A stretch of 28,075 nt of DNA from Chara braunii. Its lineage: Eukaryota > Streptophyta > Charophyceae > Charales > Characeae. The notes under the pieces were generated by a model, which searched no databases, was not told where the DNA came from, and worked only from the letters and a program-made list of their open reading frames with translations. The translations under genes and the position numbers were made by a program. Shown in pieces: positions 20,201 to 28,075 of the stretch. The stretch spans positions 3,855,947-3,884,021 of the forward strand of contig BFEA01000069.1 of NCBI GenBank assembly GCA_003427395.1, in the 5' to 3' direction. Each line of letters opens with the position of its first letter. The stretch's first letter is position 1.

Positions 20201-20690
20201 GTAAGGGCCGTTCGAAGGGCTTCAGTGTGACGTCGGCGGTCGACCGTTCAACGAACAAGCCCGTCGACACAAGAAAGATCGGTGGAAGTTCTGTGCTGCA
20301 ACGTGCGAGGCGTGACGACAATCGAAGAAAACGACGATCTTGTCCAACGAGACTGTCGTCGTCGAAAGGGGCACCGGGTGGGAAAAGCATTCGAATTTCG
20401 GACCGTTGTCGACGATCGCCCACCGCAGCAGACCTGACTGGACGCCGGCCGGCATTTCGCGTCGACGGACGGAGGCCTCCCGACGCCGGTCACCGTTTGG
20501 AGCCATTGTGGTGCCGTGCATATTTTTGACAGAGGGATGTCCGTGCTCCGGTTCGCTGGACCACGTCTGGACCACCCTCGAACCAAAATTGTGCGTCGAC
20601 GCATGCCTTCGCCGCTCCGAAATTCGCGCTTCCTTGTGCTCCGAGGAACCTTGGGAGGTCCCTTGGGCTTAAGGAAAAATTGGCTGTGGC
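20201..20690. other. Likely 5' flank or promoter of the SANT-like unit
   Basis: Between the first minus-strand ATG and the right subterminal motifs. Open frames exist on both strands but show no domain and differ in phase. No TATA-type element stands out. Confidence 0.3.
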
Positions 20691-20700
20691 CACGAGGATG

Positions 20701-20803
20701 CCACAAGGAAATCTCCTTCTGGTGTTTTCACATTTTTTTCGAGAATCGTCCCCAAGGACAGGTGCAACGATCATTTCCTTGTGGATTTCGGGTCCACAAG
20801 GAG
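20701..20803. promoter_or_regulatory. Right subterminal CCACAAGGA motifs
   Basis: CCACAAGGAAA at 20701-20711, TTTCCTTGTGG at 20774-20784 and CCACAAGGAG at 20794-20803. The last overlaps the inner edge of the terminal repeat. They mirror the left end. Confidence 0.5.
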
Positions 20804-20818
20804 TGTCTAACGAGGCCC
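20799..20818 (-). repeat. Harbinger terminal inverted repeat, right
   Basis: Reverse complement of the left terminus, ending CGAGGCCC at 20818. Confidence 0.9.
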
Positions 20819-20821
20819 TAT
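20819..20821. repeat. Target site duplication TAT (right)
   Basis: Matches 11769-11771. Confidence 0.65.
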
Positions 20822-20915
20822 GTATGTGAGCGTTCTCACACTAGGACGTCTTATTTATGGACGTCATTGTGGTCAGATGCATCTAGGTCTAGCTGTAATT
20901 GCAGTCAGATGCATT
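20822..20915 (-). repeat. Right arm of the older foldback element
   Basis: Inverse of 11436-11525: CACTAGGACGTC, TTTATGGACGTCATTG, TCAGATGCATCTAGGTCT, TGTAATTGCAG. The arms point at each other across the Harbinger insertion. Confidence 0.75.
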
Positions 20916-20935
20916 TTGGAAAATGCTAGTGTGAT

Positions 20936-21218
20936 TATGCCCTGAGTGTCTTTATCACGCTATCCAGTGTTGGTTTTCCACTGTGTACGAGTGATTTCCA
21001 CATCAATATTACGAACCAATCAGCCTCGCTTTTTCGATTGAATTGAATTCTTCTGCTTTCCTTTTTTTCTGTCTTCATTTTTCTTTTGCTCTTTGACACT
21101 CTTTTTTTCTTTTTGGGGGGTCTGGACCCTCTGCCCAGAGATCCTACTTGCAAGAAAGGATTCGTCATTCCTGGCAGTTTATTGCCTGTCTTCATAATCT
21201 ACGGCCGGAGATGACTGC
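20936..21218. other. No gene seen
   Basis: T-rich stretch (about 21055-21115) without recognised features. Confidence 0.35.
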
Positions 21219-21297
21219 TCTCTTCCCCCGAATACAACGTATGGTCATTACGGCCGGAGATGGGCCAAATACAGCTATAATGATCGACGCACGGTAT
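21219..21297. mobile_element. Small hairpin element, copy 2 (eroded)
   Basis: Same order as the element at 848-958: TCTTC-CCCGAATA, then GGTMATTA, then CCAAATACAGCTATAATGA. It lacks the outermost right arm and about 10 nt of the centre. The direct repeat TATCTGCTCTCTTT follows at 21295-21308 and 21323-21336. Confidence 0.65.
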
Positions 21298-21384
21298 CTG
21301 CTCTCTTTAGAAAAGTTGGACTGTATCTGCTCTCTTTGGAAGTGCGGCAGTTTAGAACCTGATAAGAACTGTTGGTGGACATGA

Positions 21385-21500
21385 GACATCAAAAATTAAA
21401 AAATAAAATGAATAAATATTAAATAATTAAATATATGATTCAAATTTCAAATATATTATTTCATTATTATTATAATTATAATTTATAACAAAATTTTGGT
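21385..21500. repeat. AT-rich low-complexity tract
   Basis: AAATAAAT/TATAATTATAA-type sequence with almost no G or C. No gene. Confidence 0.8.
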
Positions 21501-21567
21501 GGACAGCATTTGTGAGGAGTAGCACAAGAAAAGAAAAAAGAAAAGAAAAGAAAAAAAAAGAGGAGTA

Positions 21568-21700
21568 GCTTCAGCTGCATCTGCAGATCTGGGGCGCTAA
21601 CTGTTTCTCTTTTGTTTTTTTTTTTTGTTTTTTTTTTTTTAAAGCTGCACATGCAGATCTGGGGTGCTGACTGTTTCTGTTTTTTTTTTTTTTTTTTTCC
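21568..21700. repeat. Direct duplication with poly(T) tails
   Basis: Two units, each AGCTGCAYMTGCAGATCTGGGG, YGCTRACTGTTTCT, then a long T run (21568 and 21643). Confidence 0.85.
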
Positions 21701-21933
21701 CTTTGCCTGACACGGTGCCAAGTCCATTCATGATTCATCACTTCCCGAAGACGTATTTGCACCAGGACTTCTAGACTGAATCTGGTCAGAACTAGAGTTG
21801 GATACATCAGAAAGAAAGAAACGAGTGTGAGTATGCCCATCCGGCGTATGCCCTAAGGACCTCCATCTCTCCCCCCCGCCACCCCCACCCAGACAAAATC
21901 TTCACCGTGGCAGCACTGCATGATGATCAAAAG

Positions 21934-22066
21934 CCTGTATGTATACAGGCCAACTTCCAGGCCACATACATACACGTATTACGCACTTCAGGATAATGAA
22001 AGCTCCTTTGCCTGTATGTATCAAGGGCAACTTCCGGGCCAGATACTTAAAGACCCCTTCAGGATG
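21934..22066. repeat. Direct duplication, about 77 bp
   Basis: GCCTGTATGTAT, GGCAACTTCC-GGCCA-ATAC and CTTCAGGATRATG occur twice in order (from 21934 and 22011). Confidence 0.8.
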
Positions 22067-22538
22067 ATGCCTTGGGAGCCACGGGCAATGCGGTTGTGAG
22101 AAGATTGCACCTCTCTTGCTCTCCTTAGAACTTCAGAAGGAGTTTAGAAGTCTAGATGTTTCCCTATTTAGAAAGTTCCGACAAACGTCTCGGCCATTCA
22201 CAAGAACGTCTCCGCTAAAAAGAAAATCACCGCTGCTTCACTGATTCACCAGTATTTTTTTCTGATGATTTTTTTCAGCAATATCTTTGGCGGTACGTCT
22301 GCTGATAATGGGTGTATCCAATGGGACGCTGGACCCGATATCCAGCACGTGAAGCTCCCCACGAATAGATGGAGCAACGACCCACAGGCAAGGCCTCAAT
22401 CCTAGTGGTTCTCGTACCACCACCGGGATAGTGGGCTTGCAATGCGTTTTTTTTTTTTTTTTTTTAAATAAAAAAAGACGACCACAGAAGTTCAGATATT
22501 TTCCAGCTCTTCATGCTCACAGGTTTACTTTGCCGAGA
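22067..22538. other. No gene seen; T/A homopolymer
   Basis: Contains a T run at 22447-22466 followed by A-rich sequence. No gene was recognised. Confidence 0.35.
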
Positions 22539-22700
22539 CTTAGGACATGCTGGTCCTGATTTCCAGCTTTTCAGCAACTGTTTTTTTCGGGTAACTTTTT
22601 CATGGGACGCGGGACCCTCTTTCGAGCTTCAGTCTTCTTAAATTGTTTCCCCCCCATGGGACGCCGCTGGTCCCTTTGTCCAGTTTTTGGTCTTCAGAAT
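22539..22700. repeat. Degenerate 55-bp tandem repeat
   Basis: About three units built from CATGGGACGC / TGGTCC, TTTCCAGCTT, TCTTCAG and a T-rich end. A fourth related piece is at 22317-22348. Confidence 0.6.
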
Positions 22701-22711
22701 TTATTTCCTCT

Positions 22712-22850
22712 ACCAACGAGCCTAGCTCAGTTGGTACAGCCAAGAACGGTTGAAATACAGACTCAAGTTCGAATGCAGATGCAATCAGAAGTGCAGAATA
22801 ACATAACTGTGAATAACCTGAGGCCGGTCAGTTGAATGATGATATCTGAA
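22712..22850 (+). mobile_element. tRNA-derived SINE, copy 2
   Basis: ACCAACGAGCCTAGCTCAGTTGG gives box A (22723-22734), and CAAGTTCGAATGC near 22763-22775 gives a good box B. The spacing is tRNA-like. The body continues CAGATGCAATCAGA, AACATAACTGTGAATAACCTGAGGCC, GTCAGTTGAATGATGATATCT, shared with copy 3 and in part with copy 1. No A tail is visible at this copy. Confidence 0.75.
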
Positions 22851-23269
22851 GACCCTCGCCCTTTGCGAGGAATGAGGCCTCTCGAGGGCCTGTCCGGGCA
22901 CATACATGTCCTGGGCTTAGGCCCCAGCAGAGCCCCCAGCAAGTCCTCTGCCCGTCGTAAGTGAAGGCAGGCCTGTGTGTTCGCGTGAGGCCTATTTTTG
23001 CCATTTCTGTACATGGGGTACGAGACAGTTGCGTCGCTCCAGTTGGTTACAGCGCAACGTGAGCCTTTCCAGGCTATTTCCGGAAGCTGCTGTTGCGCCA
23101 AACAGTTGAGCCTAGGGCACACACAATCCAGAGTCGACACATCACACACTGGCCGTGGACCAATGAGAATGCAGTTGCTACGTCACAAACGTGCCACGAA
23201 GCCAATGAGAGAGCAGCGAACGCTTGGAGCCTGGCGGACGGTGCAGCTTGATGCTGCGGCCCTTGTAAC
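22851..23269. other. No gene seen
   Basis: GC-balanced unique-looking DNA with only short frames. A CGCTCCAGTTGGTTACAGCGC stretch near 23034 faintly recalls a tRNA D-arm but has no box B. Confidence 0.35.
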
Positions 23270-23545
23270 TGTCTGAAGGGCCCAGGACGCAGACACTTTG
23301 TGCCAACGTGAAGCTACTGGGACCCTGCACGCCAGGGCCAGCCTAGCCAAAGCAGGGCTCACTTTCCATAAAGGAAAGTGACCGCCCAGGCTCAGGAACT
23401 CTAGCCTGAGTGCACCATGCGGTCACACTGCTGCATTAGCGCACGACGCAGCTGCGCTAGCGCTGCGGGGGGCCAGACGCGTGCTGCAGAGGTTAGAGGG
23501 GGGCGTTGCTGTGGCAGCCGGCGCACGGCCGCCGCCATAACTGGT
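23270..23545 (-). repeat. GC-rich dispersed repeat, copy 2 (reverse orientation)
   Basis: Reverse-complement relative of 7455-7690, sharing the CACTTTCC-TA-GGAAAGTG hairpin (23359-23381) and flanking GGGCTCA, CTGCTGCATT and GCCATAACTGG words. Its SINE-proximal end abuts copy 3 of the SINE. Confidence 0.6.
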
Positions 23546-23550
23546 CTGTC

Positions 23551-23632
23551 GAATCCAGGTGGAATCAGTTGACCAGAATACAATCATCCTGAGTTACCCT
23601 GAGGCCGCTCAGTTCAATGTTGATATCTCACG
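23551..23632 (+). mobile_element. tRNA-derived SINE, copy 3 (5'-truncated)
   Basis: Starts at the end of box B (GAATCCAGGTGGAATCAG) and continues AATACAATCATCCTGAGTTA, CCTGAGGCCGCTCAGTTCAA, TGTTGATATCTCACGGCC, matching copy 2. The whole tRNA-like head is missing. Confidence 0.7.
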
Positions 23633-23845
23633 GCCGTCACTTATTTATCTTTTTTTTCTCTTGAACCACCATAATTACCTTTCACAGGCAAACTTGAAAC
23701 CTCCTAAGAATGCGGTGTATCCTATAGCACATTTTTTGGAGGCTGGGACCCACCAGACCAAAATGGCAGGTGGTGCCATCCAAAACAAAAGAGAAAAGAT
23801 TGCGGCTGGCGCTTTGGCCAAGCTTGGCATGCAGTTCTTTTCTGC

Positions 23846-24005
23846 CTACACTGTGCTGAAGTTGAGCGAGCTGCCCCCAACCCCGTGTGCCATAACAGCC
23901 CACTTGTATGCTGTGAGAAAGAGACAGAGTGAAGGGGAAGGGGATAAACATACGGAAGAGAGATGGAGAGAAGACACCCAAAGAATGATAAAGGGAAAGT
24001 ACCGA
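23846..24005. repeat. Three-copy repeat family, copy A
   Basis: TACACTGTG, GAAGTTGAGCG-GAGCTGCCCCCA, CCCCGTGTGCCATAAC, GCCCACTTGTAYGCTGTGAGAAAGA and a purine-rich run GGGAAGAGAGATGGAGAGAAGACA-like end. It is shared with copy B over about 160 bp. Confidence 0.85.
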
Positions 24006-24147
24006 GTGTCGAGTGAAGATACATATTGTATATATATTGTCAAATGTTTATGAACAAAACGAGCGCACTTTGTGAAAGAAAGGATAAAAATACAAAAAAC
24101 AAGGGCACTTTGAAAGTTGACGACATTCAATTTCTCATTCTTCTTTT

Positions 24148-24345
24148 AACTCCCCCTACACTGTGTCTCTCACGTACAAGGCTCGCCGCGTTGATGAAGT
24201 TGAGCGTGAGCTGCCCCCATCCCCGTGTGCCATAACGGCCCACTTGTACGCTGTGAGAAAGAGGCAGAGTGAAGGGGAGGGGACAAACACAGGGAAGAGA
24301 GATGGAGAGAAGACAAACAAAGAATGTTAAAGGGAAGGTAAGGAA
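24148..24345. repeat. Three-copy repeat family, copy B
   Basis: Same as copy A, with an extra 5' part AACTCCCCCTACACTGTGTC, TCWCGTACAAGGCTCG shared with copy C. It lies just beyond the 3' end of the cysteine-rich frame. Confidence 0.85.
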
Positions 24346-24395
24346 AAGTATGGAGTGTGGAGCAAAGATGAAGGCAAAAGACGATAAAAAAAGGC

Positions 24396-25136
24396 TCAAG
24401 AATGAGTCTGTCCTTGACGACAGAGAGGACATACATTGTAAGGATAAAGTGGATGAACAAATGGAAGACCTAGCTGAGCATTCTCATTACAACAATTGCC
24501 ACGGCGGTTGGCATTGAGCATGCCCACCATACGAACCCGACAAATGGCATGTCGATTGCAGGCCAAAACGAAAGAAGAACGGTCACCAGAAAAAAACATG
24601 CATTCAGTATAGCGCCCATGGCCGCAAAATGGACATATAGTGTTCGGATGCGGAGGGTGCCTGCAGTCAGGAACAGACGGACAGTCCTCTGCACACATGG
24701 ATGGAGAAACTATGTCATTGTAGTGATTGTGACAAAGACGATAGCGGCTACATCTGAGTGAAACAGTGTTTGAAGCCAAGCAAAGGAGAAGGTTGCAGAG
24801 CGTTGGTAAATTGTCTTGCTGAAGTTTCTGCAGCACGGGGCTACAGGAATGATCTTCGACATAATAGAGATTGGGGACGATTAGTTGTGCCAAGAAAACA
24901 GCATCATTATGTAAGAAATCAGTGACATCAGTCATGGCCAGGACCATGGTGTCGTTGTTCCACAACTCCCACTGGTCTGAGGCATGTACAATGACCATGT
25001 AATGGCCAGGTCAGTGCACAATGCAGACATAGATGTGGGATGGAGAATTAAACCACTCACCTACTCGACCATTGCGTAGTTCAAGTTGACGGTCCCTTAT
25101 TGCTACTTGCAGGAAGCAATGGTAAGGCCCCCTTCC
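24396..25136 (-). pseudogene. Cysteine-rich protein with a GHY block, one in-frame stop; function unknown
   Basis: The minus strand is open from 25136 to 24396 except for TGA at 25013-25011. The part after the stop is 200 codons from its first ATG (24998). Upstream in the same phase is FLQVAIRDRQLELRNGRVGEWF, then SHIYVCIVH, stop, PGHYMVIVHASDQWELWNND. A His in GHY followed by W-x-x-x-N-D recalls the C-terminal His box of papain-fold deubiquitinases (USP/C19), but I cannot identify a catalytic Cys box, so this is only a resemblance. The C-terminal half has paired cysteines (CSRYRLC, CAEDCPSVPDC, ICPFCGHG, ACNRHAIC, VCPLCRQG), and HPNTICPFC echoes YPYNVCPLC, suggesting a duplicated zinc-binding unit. 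It lies between direct repeats B and C, so a transposable-element gene is possible. Confidence 0.45.
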
Positions 25137-25853
25137 CTAGTATACTTATAATCCTCTGGTTGTAGTTGGGGAAGATCAGCATCAAGCTGAAGGGTGATTG
25201 CAATGAAGTCTAACGGTGTATAAAACGGGCAGTGGAGAGACCACAAAGATTGGTGAGTTTCTCAGGCTGGTGTGTTGGATGCTGGCCAACAATTTGCAGA
25301 TCACCCAGATGGTGTTGCAAGCCCTTGCTGATCAGTCTTTTGCACACCACCCATGTGGTCTGCGCGTGACGGAGCAGAAATTTGCGGTTCATCTGAACAA
25401 TGCTGGTTATCCATTTGCAGATCCCCCATGTGGTCTACGCCTTGTGGGGTCAACTGCAATCCGGGCAGATCATATTCCAATCCCTCAGCGTTTGGGGCTG
25501 CAACCTGAGTAGGGACTATCCCTAGAGTTGGGAGTATACTCTGGGCAGGGACCACATCCTATTGTACATGTGTGTCAGGAATCTCTAGCGCTGAGAGGCA
25601 TAAAACAAGGTGATGTGGCTGCCTGCAGGCAGCCGGGCTGTATCCAGGAGGCATAGGAGCGGAAGTAGCCGCTTGGAACAAAGGAACCACAACAACCTGT
25701 AGAGCAGGCGCATAGAGAATTGGGATAGACAAAGAAACAGGTTGCTGATCCGTGGACAAGTGACGATGCCGCGGATCTCGTGGAGGATACACAATAAGAG
25801 GATGGGTGGTGTTGCAAACAGAAGATGAGGATGTCCCAGGTCATGAAGTTATG
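25137..25853. other. No firm gene; degenerate repeats
   Basis: TTTGCAGATCMCCCAKRTGGT-like words recur at 25293, 25339 and 25413, giving similar peptides (DHMGDLQ-like) on the minus strand. A 131-codon minus frame crosses into repeat C. Neither is supported as a gene. Confidence 0.35.
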
Positions 25854-25940
25854 AACTCCCGCTTTACTGTGTGCCTCCCACATACAAGGCTCGGCACATT
25901 GATGAAGTTGCGCGCGAGCTGCCCACATCCCCATGCAATG
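25854..25940. repeat. Three-copy repeat family, copy C (partial)
   Basis: AACTCCCGCTTTACTGTG, CATACAAGGCTCG, TTGATGAAGTTG-GCG-GAGCTGCCC, ATCCCC. Direct orientation relative to B, about 1.7 kb away. Confidence 0.8.
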
Positions 25941-26132
25941 TTCTTGCAGTTTCCCAGCGGGCCGAGGCACTAGCTGGAACCATTTTGCAATTTTTCAGAG
26001 TTTTGAGTCCTAAACGGTAATTGAAACAGGGTTAGACCGACAGGAACTTTTCGGCAAATTCTCTAAACTACAGCAGAAACACGTCCTACTGGGCCTACAC
26101 CTCGATCAGGCCCAAACTGACTGTTGCTTTAA

Positions 26133-26255
26133 GTTTGCCTCAAACTGGTACCATTGTTACTGAAAAGATAGACCCATAACTGTTAGTTCGTCTACCTTTG
26201 CCCCAGATTGGTACTGTTGTTACTGGAAAACCATAACTGCTAATTGGTGTTAGAG
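26133..26255. repeat. Direct duplication, about 65 bp
   Basis: TTTGCCYCARAYTGGTACYR, TTGTTACTGRAAA and CCATAACTG-TA occur twice. Confidence 0.75.
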
Positions 26256-26756
26256 TCCAGTAGGTTAGTGTAGAATTATAAAGAAAGTAAGTCCGAAGTG
26301 TTTTTTTTTTTTTGGTTTGTTTTTTTGTTAGTGGGTAGAGCACCGATTGGAAATGCGCATTGTGGCTTGTGGTTGTGGGTTAAAAAACCCTGCAGCCTCG
26401 CGCATGGAAATCGGCGGGTGTTAGACTGATGCACGGCTGTACACACCAATCCCTTGAGTTGAAGGATTACAGACACTGCCTGCACCACCCAAGGCATTAA
26501 ATCCAGGATTGTTGTATGTCGGGTCCTGACTATGAGTAGGTTGCCTGAGGACGTTGACTGTAAGTTGTTGTGATGACCTCCCCAGTCTGGCATACTGCAC
26601 ATTCCATTTCAGATTGTAGCATATATGGTTGAGCACAGCTGGTCCAAGATGACGCGCATGGGTCTGGCTTGGGACTTTGTGGGGGGTTTCCAATCCAGAT
26701 AGGCCTATCATATACAGATAGCACACAGCACTTACACACTACAGCCTTCGGATACA
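26256..26756. other. No gene seen
   Basis: A T-rich run (26301-26328) is followed by GTTAGTGGGTAGAGC, which looks like a tRNA box A, but no box B follows. No protein gene was recognised. Confidence 0.35.
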
Positions 26757-26938
26757 CATGCATAGCTTGCGGGCACAACATACAGTACATGGACAGGCGC
26801 ATAGCCTACGGGCACATACACAGCCTACGGGCACAACACACAGCCTACGGGCACAATACACATCCTACGGGCACAAAACACAGCCTGCGTGCACAGACAT
26901 ACAGCCTATGGGCACACATGCAGCCTACGTTCATATGC
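26757..26938 (+). repeat. Minisatellite, 20-24 bp unit, about eight units
   Basis: Consensus CAGCCTACGGGCACAAYACA with small insertions and substitutions. Units are cleanest at 26800-26880 and degenerate on both sides. Confidence 0.9.
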
Positions 26939-26942
26939 ACCA

Positions 26943-26962
26943 GAGGGGGGGCGGGGGGGTGG
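26943..26962 (+). other. G-rich tract, possible G-quadruplex
   Basis: Two runs of seven G separated by a single C, then T and GG. Each run could supply two G-tracts. Confidence 0.5.
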
Positions 26963-27378
26963 TACAGGTCCTAACTACGAATGTCTAGATCTGGGGCTTG
27001 TGGGGGCTATCAGACGTGGTAGGTGATATGCTCGCCAGGGGTTCGGGTAATAGGTGGGGCCGATAGAAGAGCCTGACATCTGAAGTACCCGTGTGACAAG
27101 GCTCGCCCAATCATGCTTCAACCAGGGCCGGGTGAGATATCTGCTTAGCCCTGGTGCCTATAACTGCTGCCCGGCCCAGGTCACCCGGTGGGGTGATAGT
27201 CCTGAGTGATTAACACCGAGGTAGAAAAGTGGGAATAGGGATACGCTGGGAGAATTGACGAGAGGATGGGTAGGGAGGCGGTGTCACAAATAAAAATTGT
27301 CAGGACAACCAATGGCTGACTGGTGACTGCAACCACTGTATTTCTGGAAACTGCCTCTACAACAACCTGGGCTTTACA
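26963..27378. other. No gene seen
   Basis: Contains CTCGCCCAATCATGCTTCAAC (about 27102), faintly like antisense 5S rRNA, but the rest does not follow. Confidence 0.35.
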
Positions 27379-27414
27379 TTAAAAAAAAAAAAAAAAAAAA
27401 ACAAGTGGGTCCGA

Positions 27415-27530
27415 ACATGGCTGTGCCGGCAACCGGCCGGTTGGACTGGGCCGGATCCAACCGGCCCAGTTGGACCCTCGGTGGTCCAACCGGAATTCCG
27501 GTTGGGCCCAAAAGTGGGTCAAAAAACAAA
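27415..27530. repeat. GC-rich inverted repeats with a perfect palindrome
   Basis: ACCGGCC/GGCCGGT words pair with each other, and 27486-27505 reads CCAACCGGAATTCCGGTTGG, its own reverse complement. AGTGGGTC flanks on both sides, and an A run (27380-27401) precedes. Confidence 0.8.
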
Positions 27531-27544
27531 ACAAAAAAAAAAAT

Positions 27545-27790
27545 TGAAAGGGAAAATTTTCGAAAGTTTGCGTTTATTTGCGACATGCCCCTCTGACAGC
27601 CGACTTACCTTGTCGCGCCCTTCTGACGGGGAATGATGTTTCCAGAAAACCTCTGGCGTCGTTTGGGCCTCAAACATGTGTCATATGCCCCTACCGGTAC
27701 CGGTACCAAATTTTCAGTATGCCCCTACCGGCTGCCTGTTGAGAACCAGCAGAAAAGTTTCCCATATACCCTTACCGGTACCGTCCATCT
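27545..27790. repeat. Dispersed ATGCCCCT repeat, copy 2, with extension
   Basis: GCGTTTATTTGCG, CATGCCCCTCTGACAGCC, GACTTAC match 4323-4361. Further units TATGCCCCTACCGG, with extra ACCGGT copies, follow at 27683, 27718 and 27763 (the last as TATACCCTTACCGG). Confidence 0.6.
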
Positions 27791-27996
27791 TTCCAGCAAG
27801 CCCCTGTCGCTGTTGTTGACCCTCGGAGTCCATACGAGGGAAGAGGAGGGAAGAGGGGGGAAGAGGAGTAGGCAGGACAAGGACTATGACGATGACGGAT
27901 GAGGGAGGAACGAGGGAAGAGTAGTAGGGAGGAGATTCGATTTGTCATCATATACCACCTGTCCAACAAACGAGTAAACGAAAAGATGACAACAAC

Positions 27997-27998
<2 letters not shown>

Positions 27999-28054
<56 letters not shown>
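27999..28054. repeat. (AC)n microsatellite
   Basis: Continuous AC run; related CA words continue to the window end. Confidence 0.95.
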
Positions 28055-28060
<6 letters not shown>

Positions 28061-28075
28061 AACACGCACACACAC

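Larger units (their letters stand above)
11772..20818. mobile_element. PIF/Harbinger DNA transposon, 9.0 kb, three coding units
   Basis: Both ends carry GGGCCTCGTTAGACACTCCT in inverted orientation (identity continues one more base), with TAT on each outer side. Subterminal CCACAAGGA words occur on both strands close to each end. Inside are a HARBI1-type transposase (plus strand), an unrecognised large protein (minus) and a Myb/SANT-like protein (minus). A 665-base gap lies between the second and third units, so the true length may differ. Every coding unit has at least one interrupting stop, so this copy is probably no longer autonomous, but the frames are otherwise long and the ends match closely. 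It is nested in an older foldback repeat. Confidence 0.9.

Noticed and set aside
26320-26395. tRNA-like sequence starting GTTAGTGGGTAGAGC
   Set aside because: Only a box A-like word; the downstream GGTTAAAAAACCC is not an acceptable box B.
26757-26938. CRISPR array
   Set aside because: The 20-24 bp units are directly adjacent with no unique spacers, in a eukaryotic context; it is a minisatellite.
27095-27200. Antisense 5S rRNA-like words (CTCGCCCAA, AGGTCACCC)
   Set aside because: They are in the wrong order and spacing for 5S and the intervening sequence does not match.

Overview
The window looks like nuclear DNA of a streptophyte with a repeat-rich genome, most likely a charophyte alga such as Chara. 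The grounds are a plant group C bZIP transcription factor split by GT-AG introns, a large PIF/Harbinger element, tRNA-derived SINEs, a U6 snRNA retrocopy, many microsatellites and minisatellites, and assembly gaps (665 Ns plus single Ns at 3354, 6731, 6746, 12799 and 19919). The species is inferred. No organelle or bacterial genes were seen. Most long open frames here are repeat translations or antisense shadows and are left out.

Layout. 1-4,702: a minus-strand bZIP gene. One exon (4627-4702) carries the basic region and the next (1795-1986) the leucine zipper. The 2.6-kb intron between them holds a tRNA-derived SINE with an A-rich tail and GC-rich islands. A small hairpin element lies beyond, at 807-992. 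4,703-11,771: no convincing protein gene. It holds dispersed repeats, a Harbinger-like terminal repeat at 5319, compound microsatellites, a diverged U6 retrocopy at 8846-8938, a minus-strand tRNA-like SINE head near 10400 and a tandem array at 10598-11100.

11,772-20,818: a 9-kb PIF/Harbinger DNA transposon with matching terminal inverted repeats, a TAT target duplication and subterminal CCACAAGGA motifs. It carries three coding units: a DDE transposase (plus strand), an unrecognised protein of about 584 codons (minus strand), and a Myb/SANT-like (trihelix-type) DNA-binding protein with a hydrophobic N-terminus (minus strand). The transposase and the SANT-like protein are the usual Harbinger pair, one cutting and the other helping it reach the element's ends. 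The third unit is extra. All three are broken by one or a few stops, and the SANT unit also by a frameshift, so this copy is probably inactive but not old. It is inserted in an older foldback repeat whose arms survive on both sides.

20,819-28,075: more repeats, including a second copy of the hairpin element, two more SINE copies, a reverse-oriented copy of the repeat seen at 7455, a three-copy repeat family at 23846-25940, and a broken cysteine-rich minus-strand coding frame at 24396-25136. The end holds a 20-bp minisatellite, a perfect 20-bp palindrome, a recurrent ATGCCCCT repeat and an (AC)n run.
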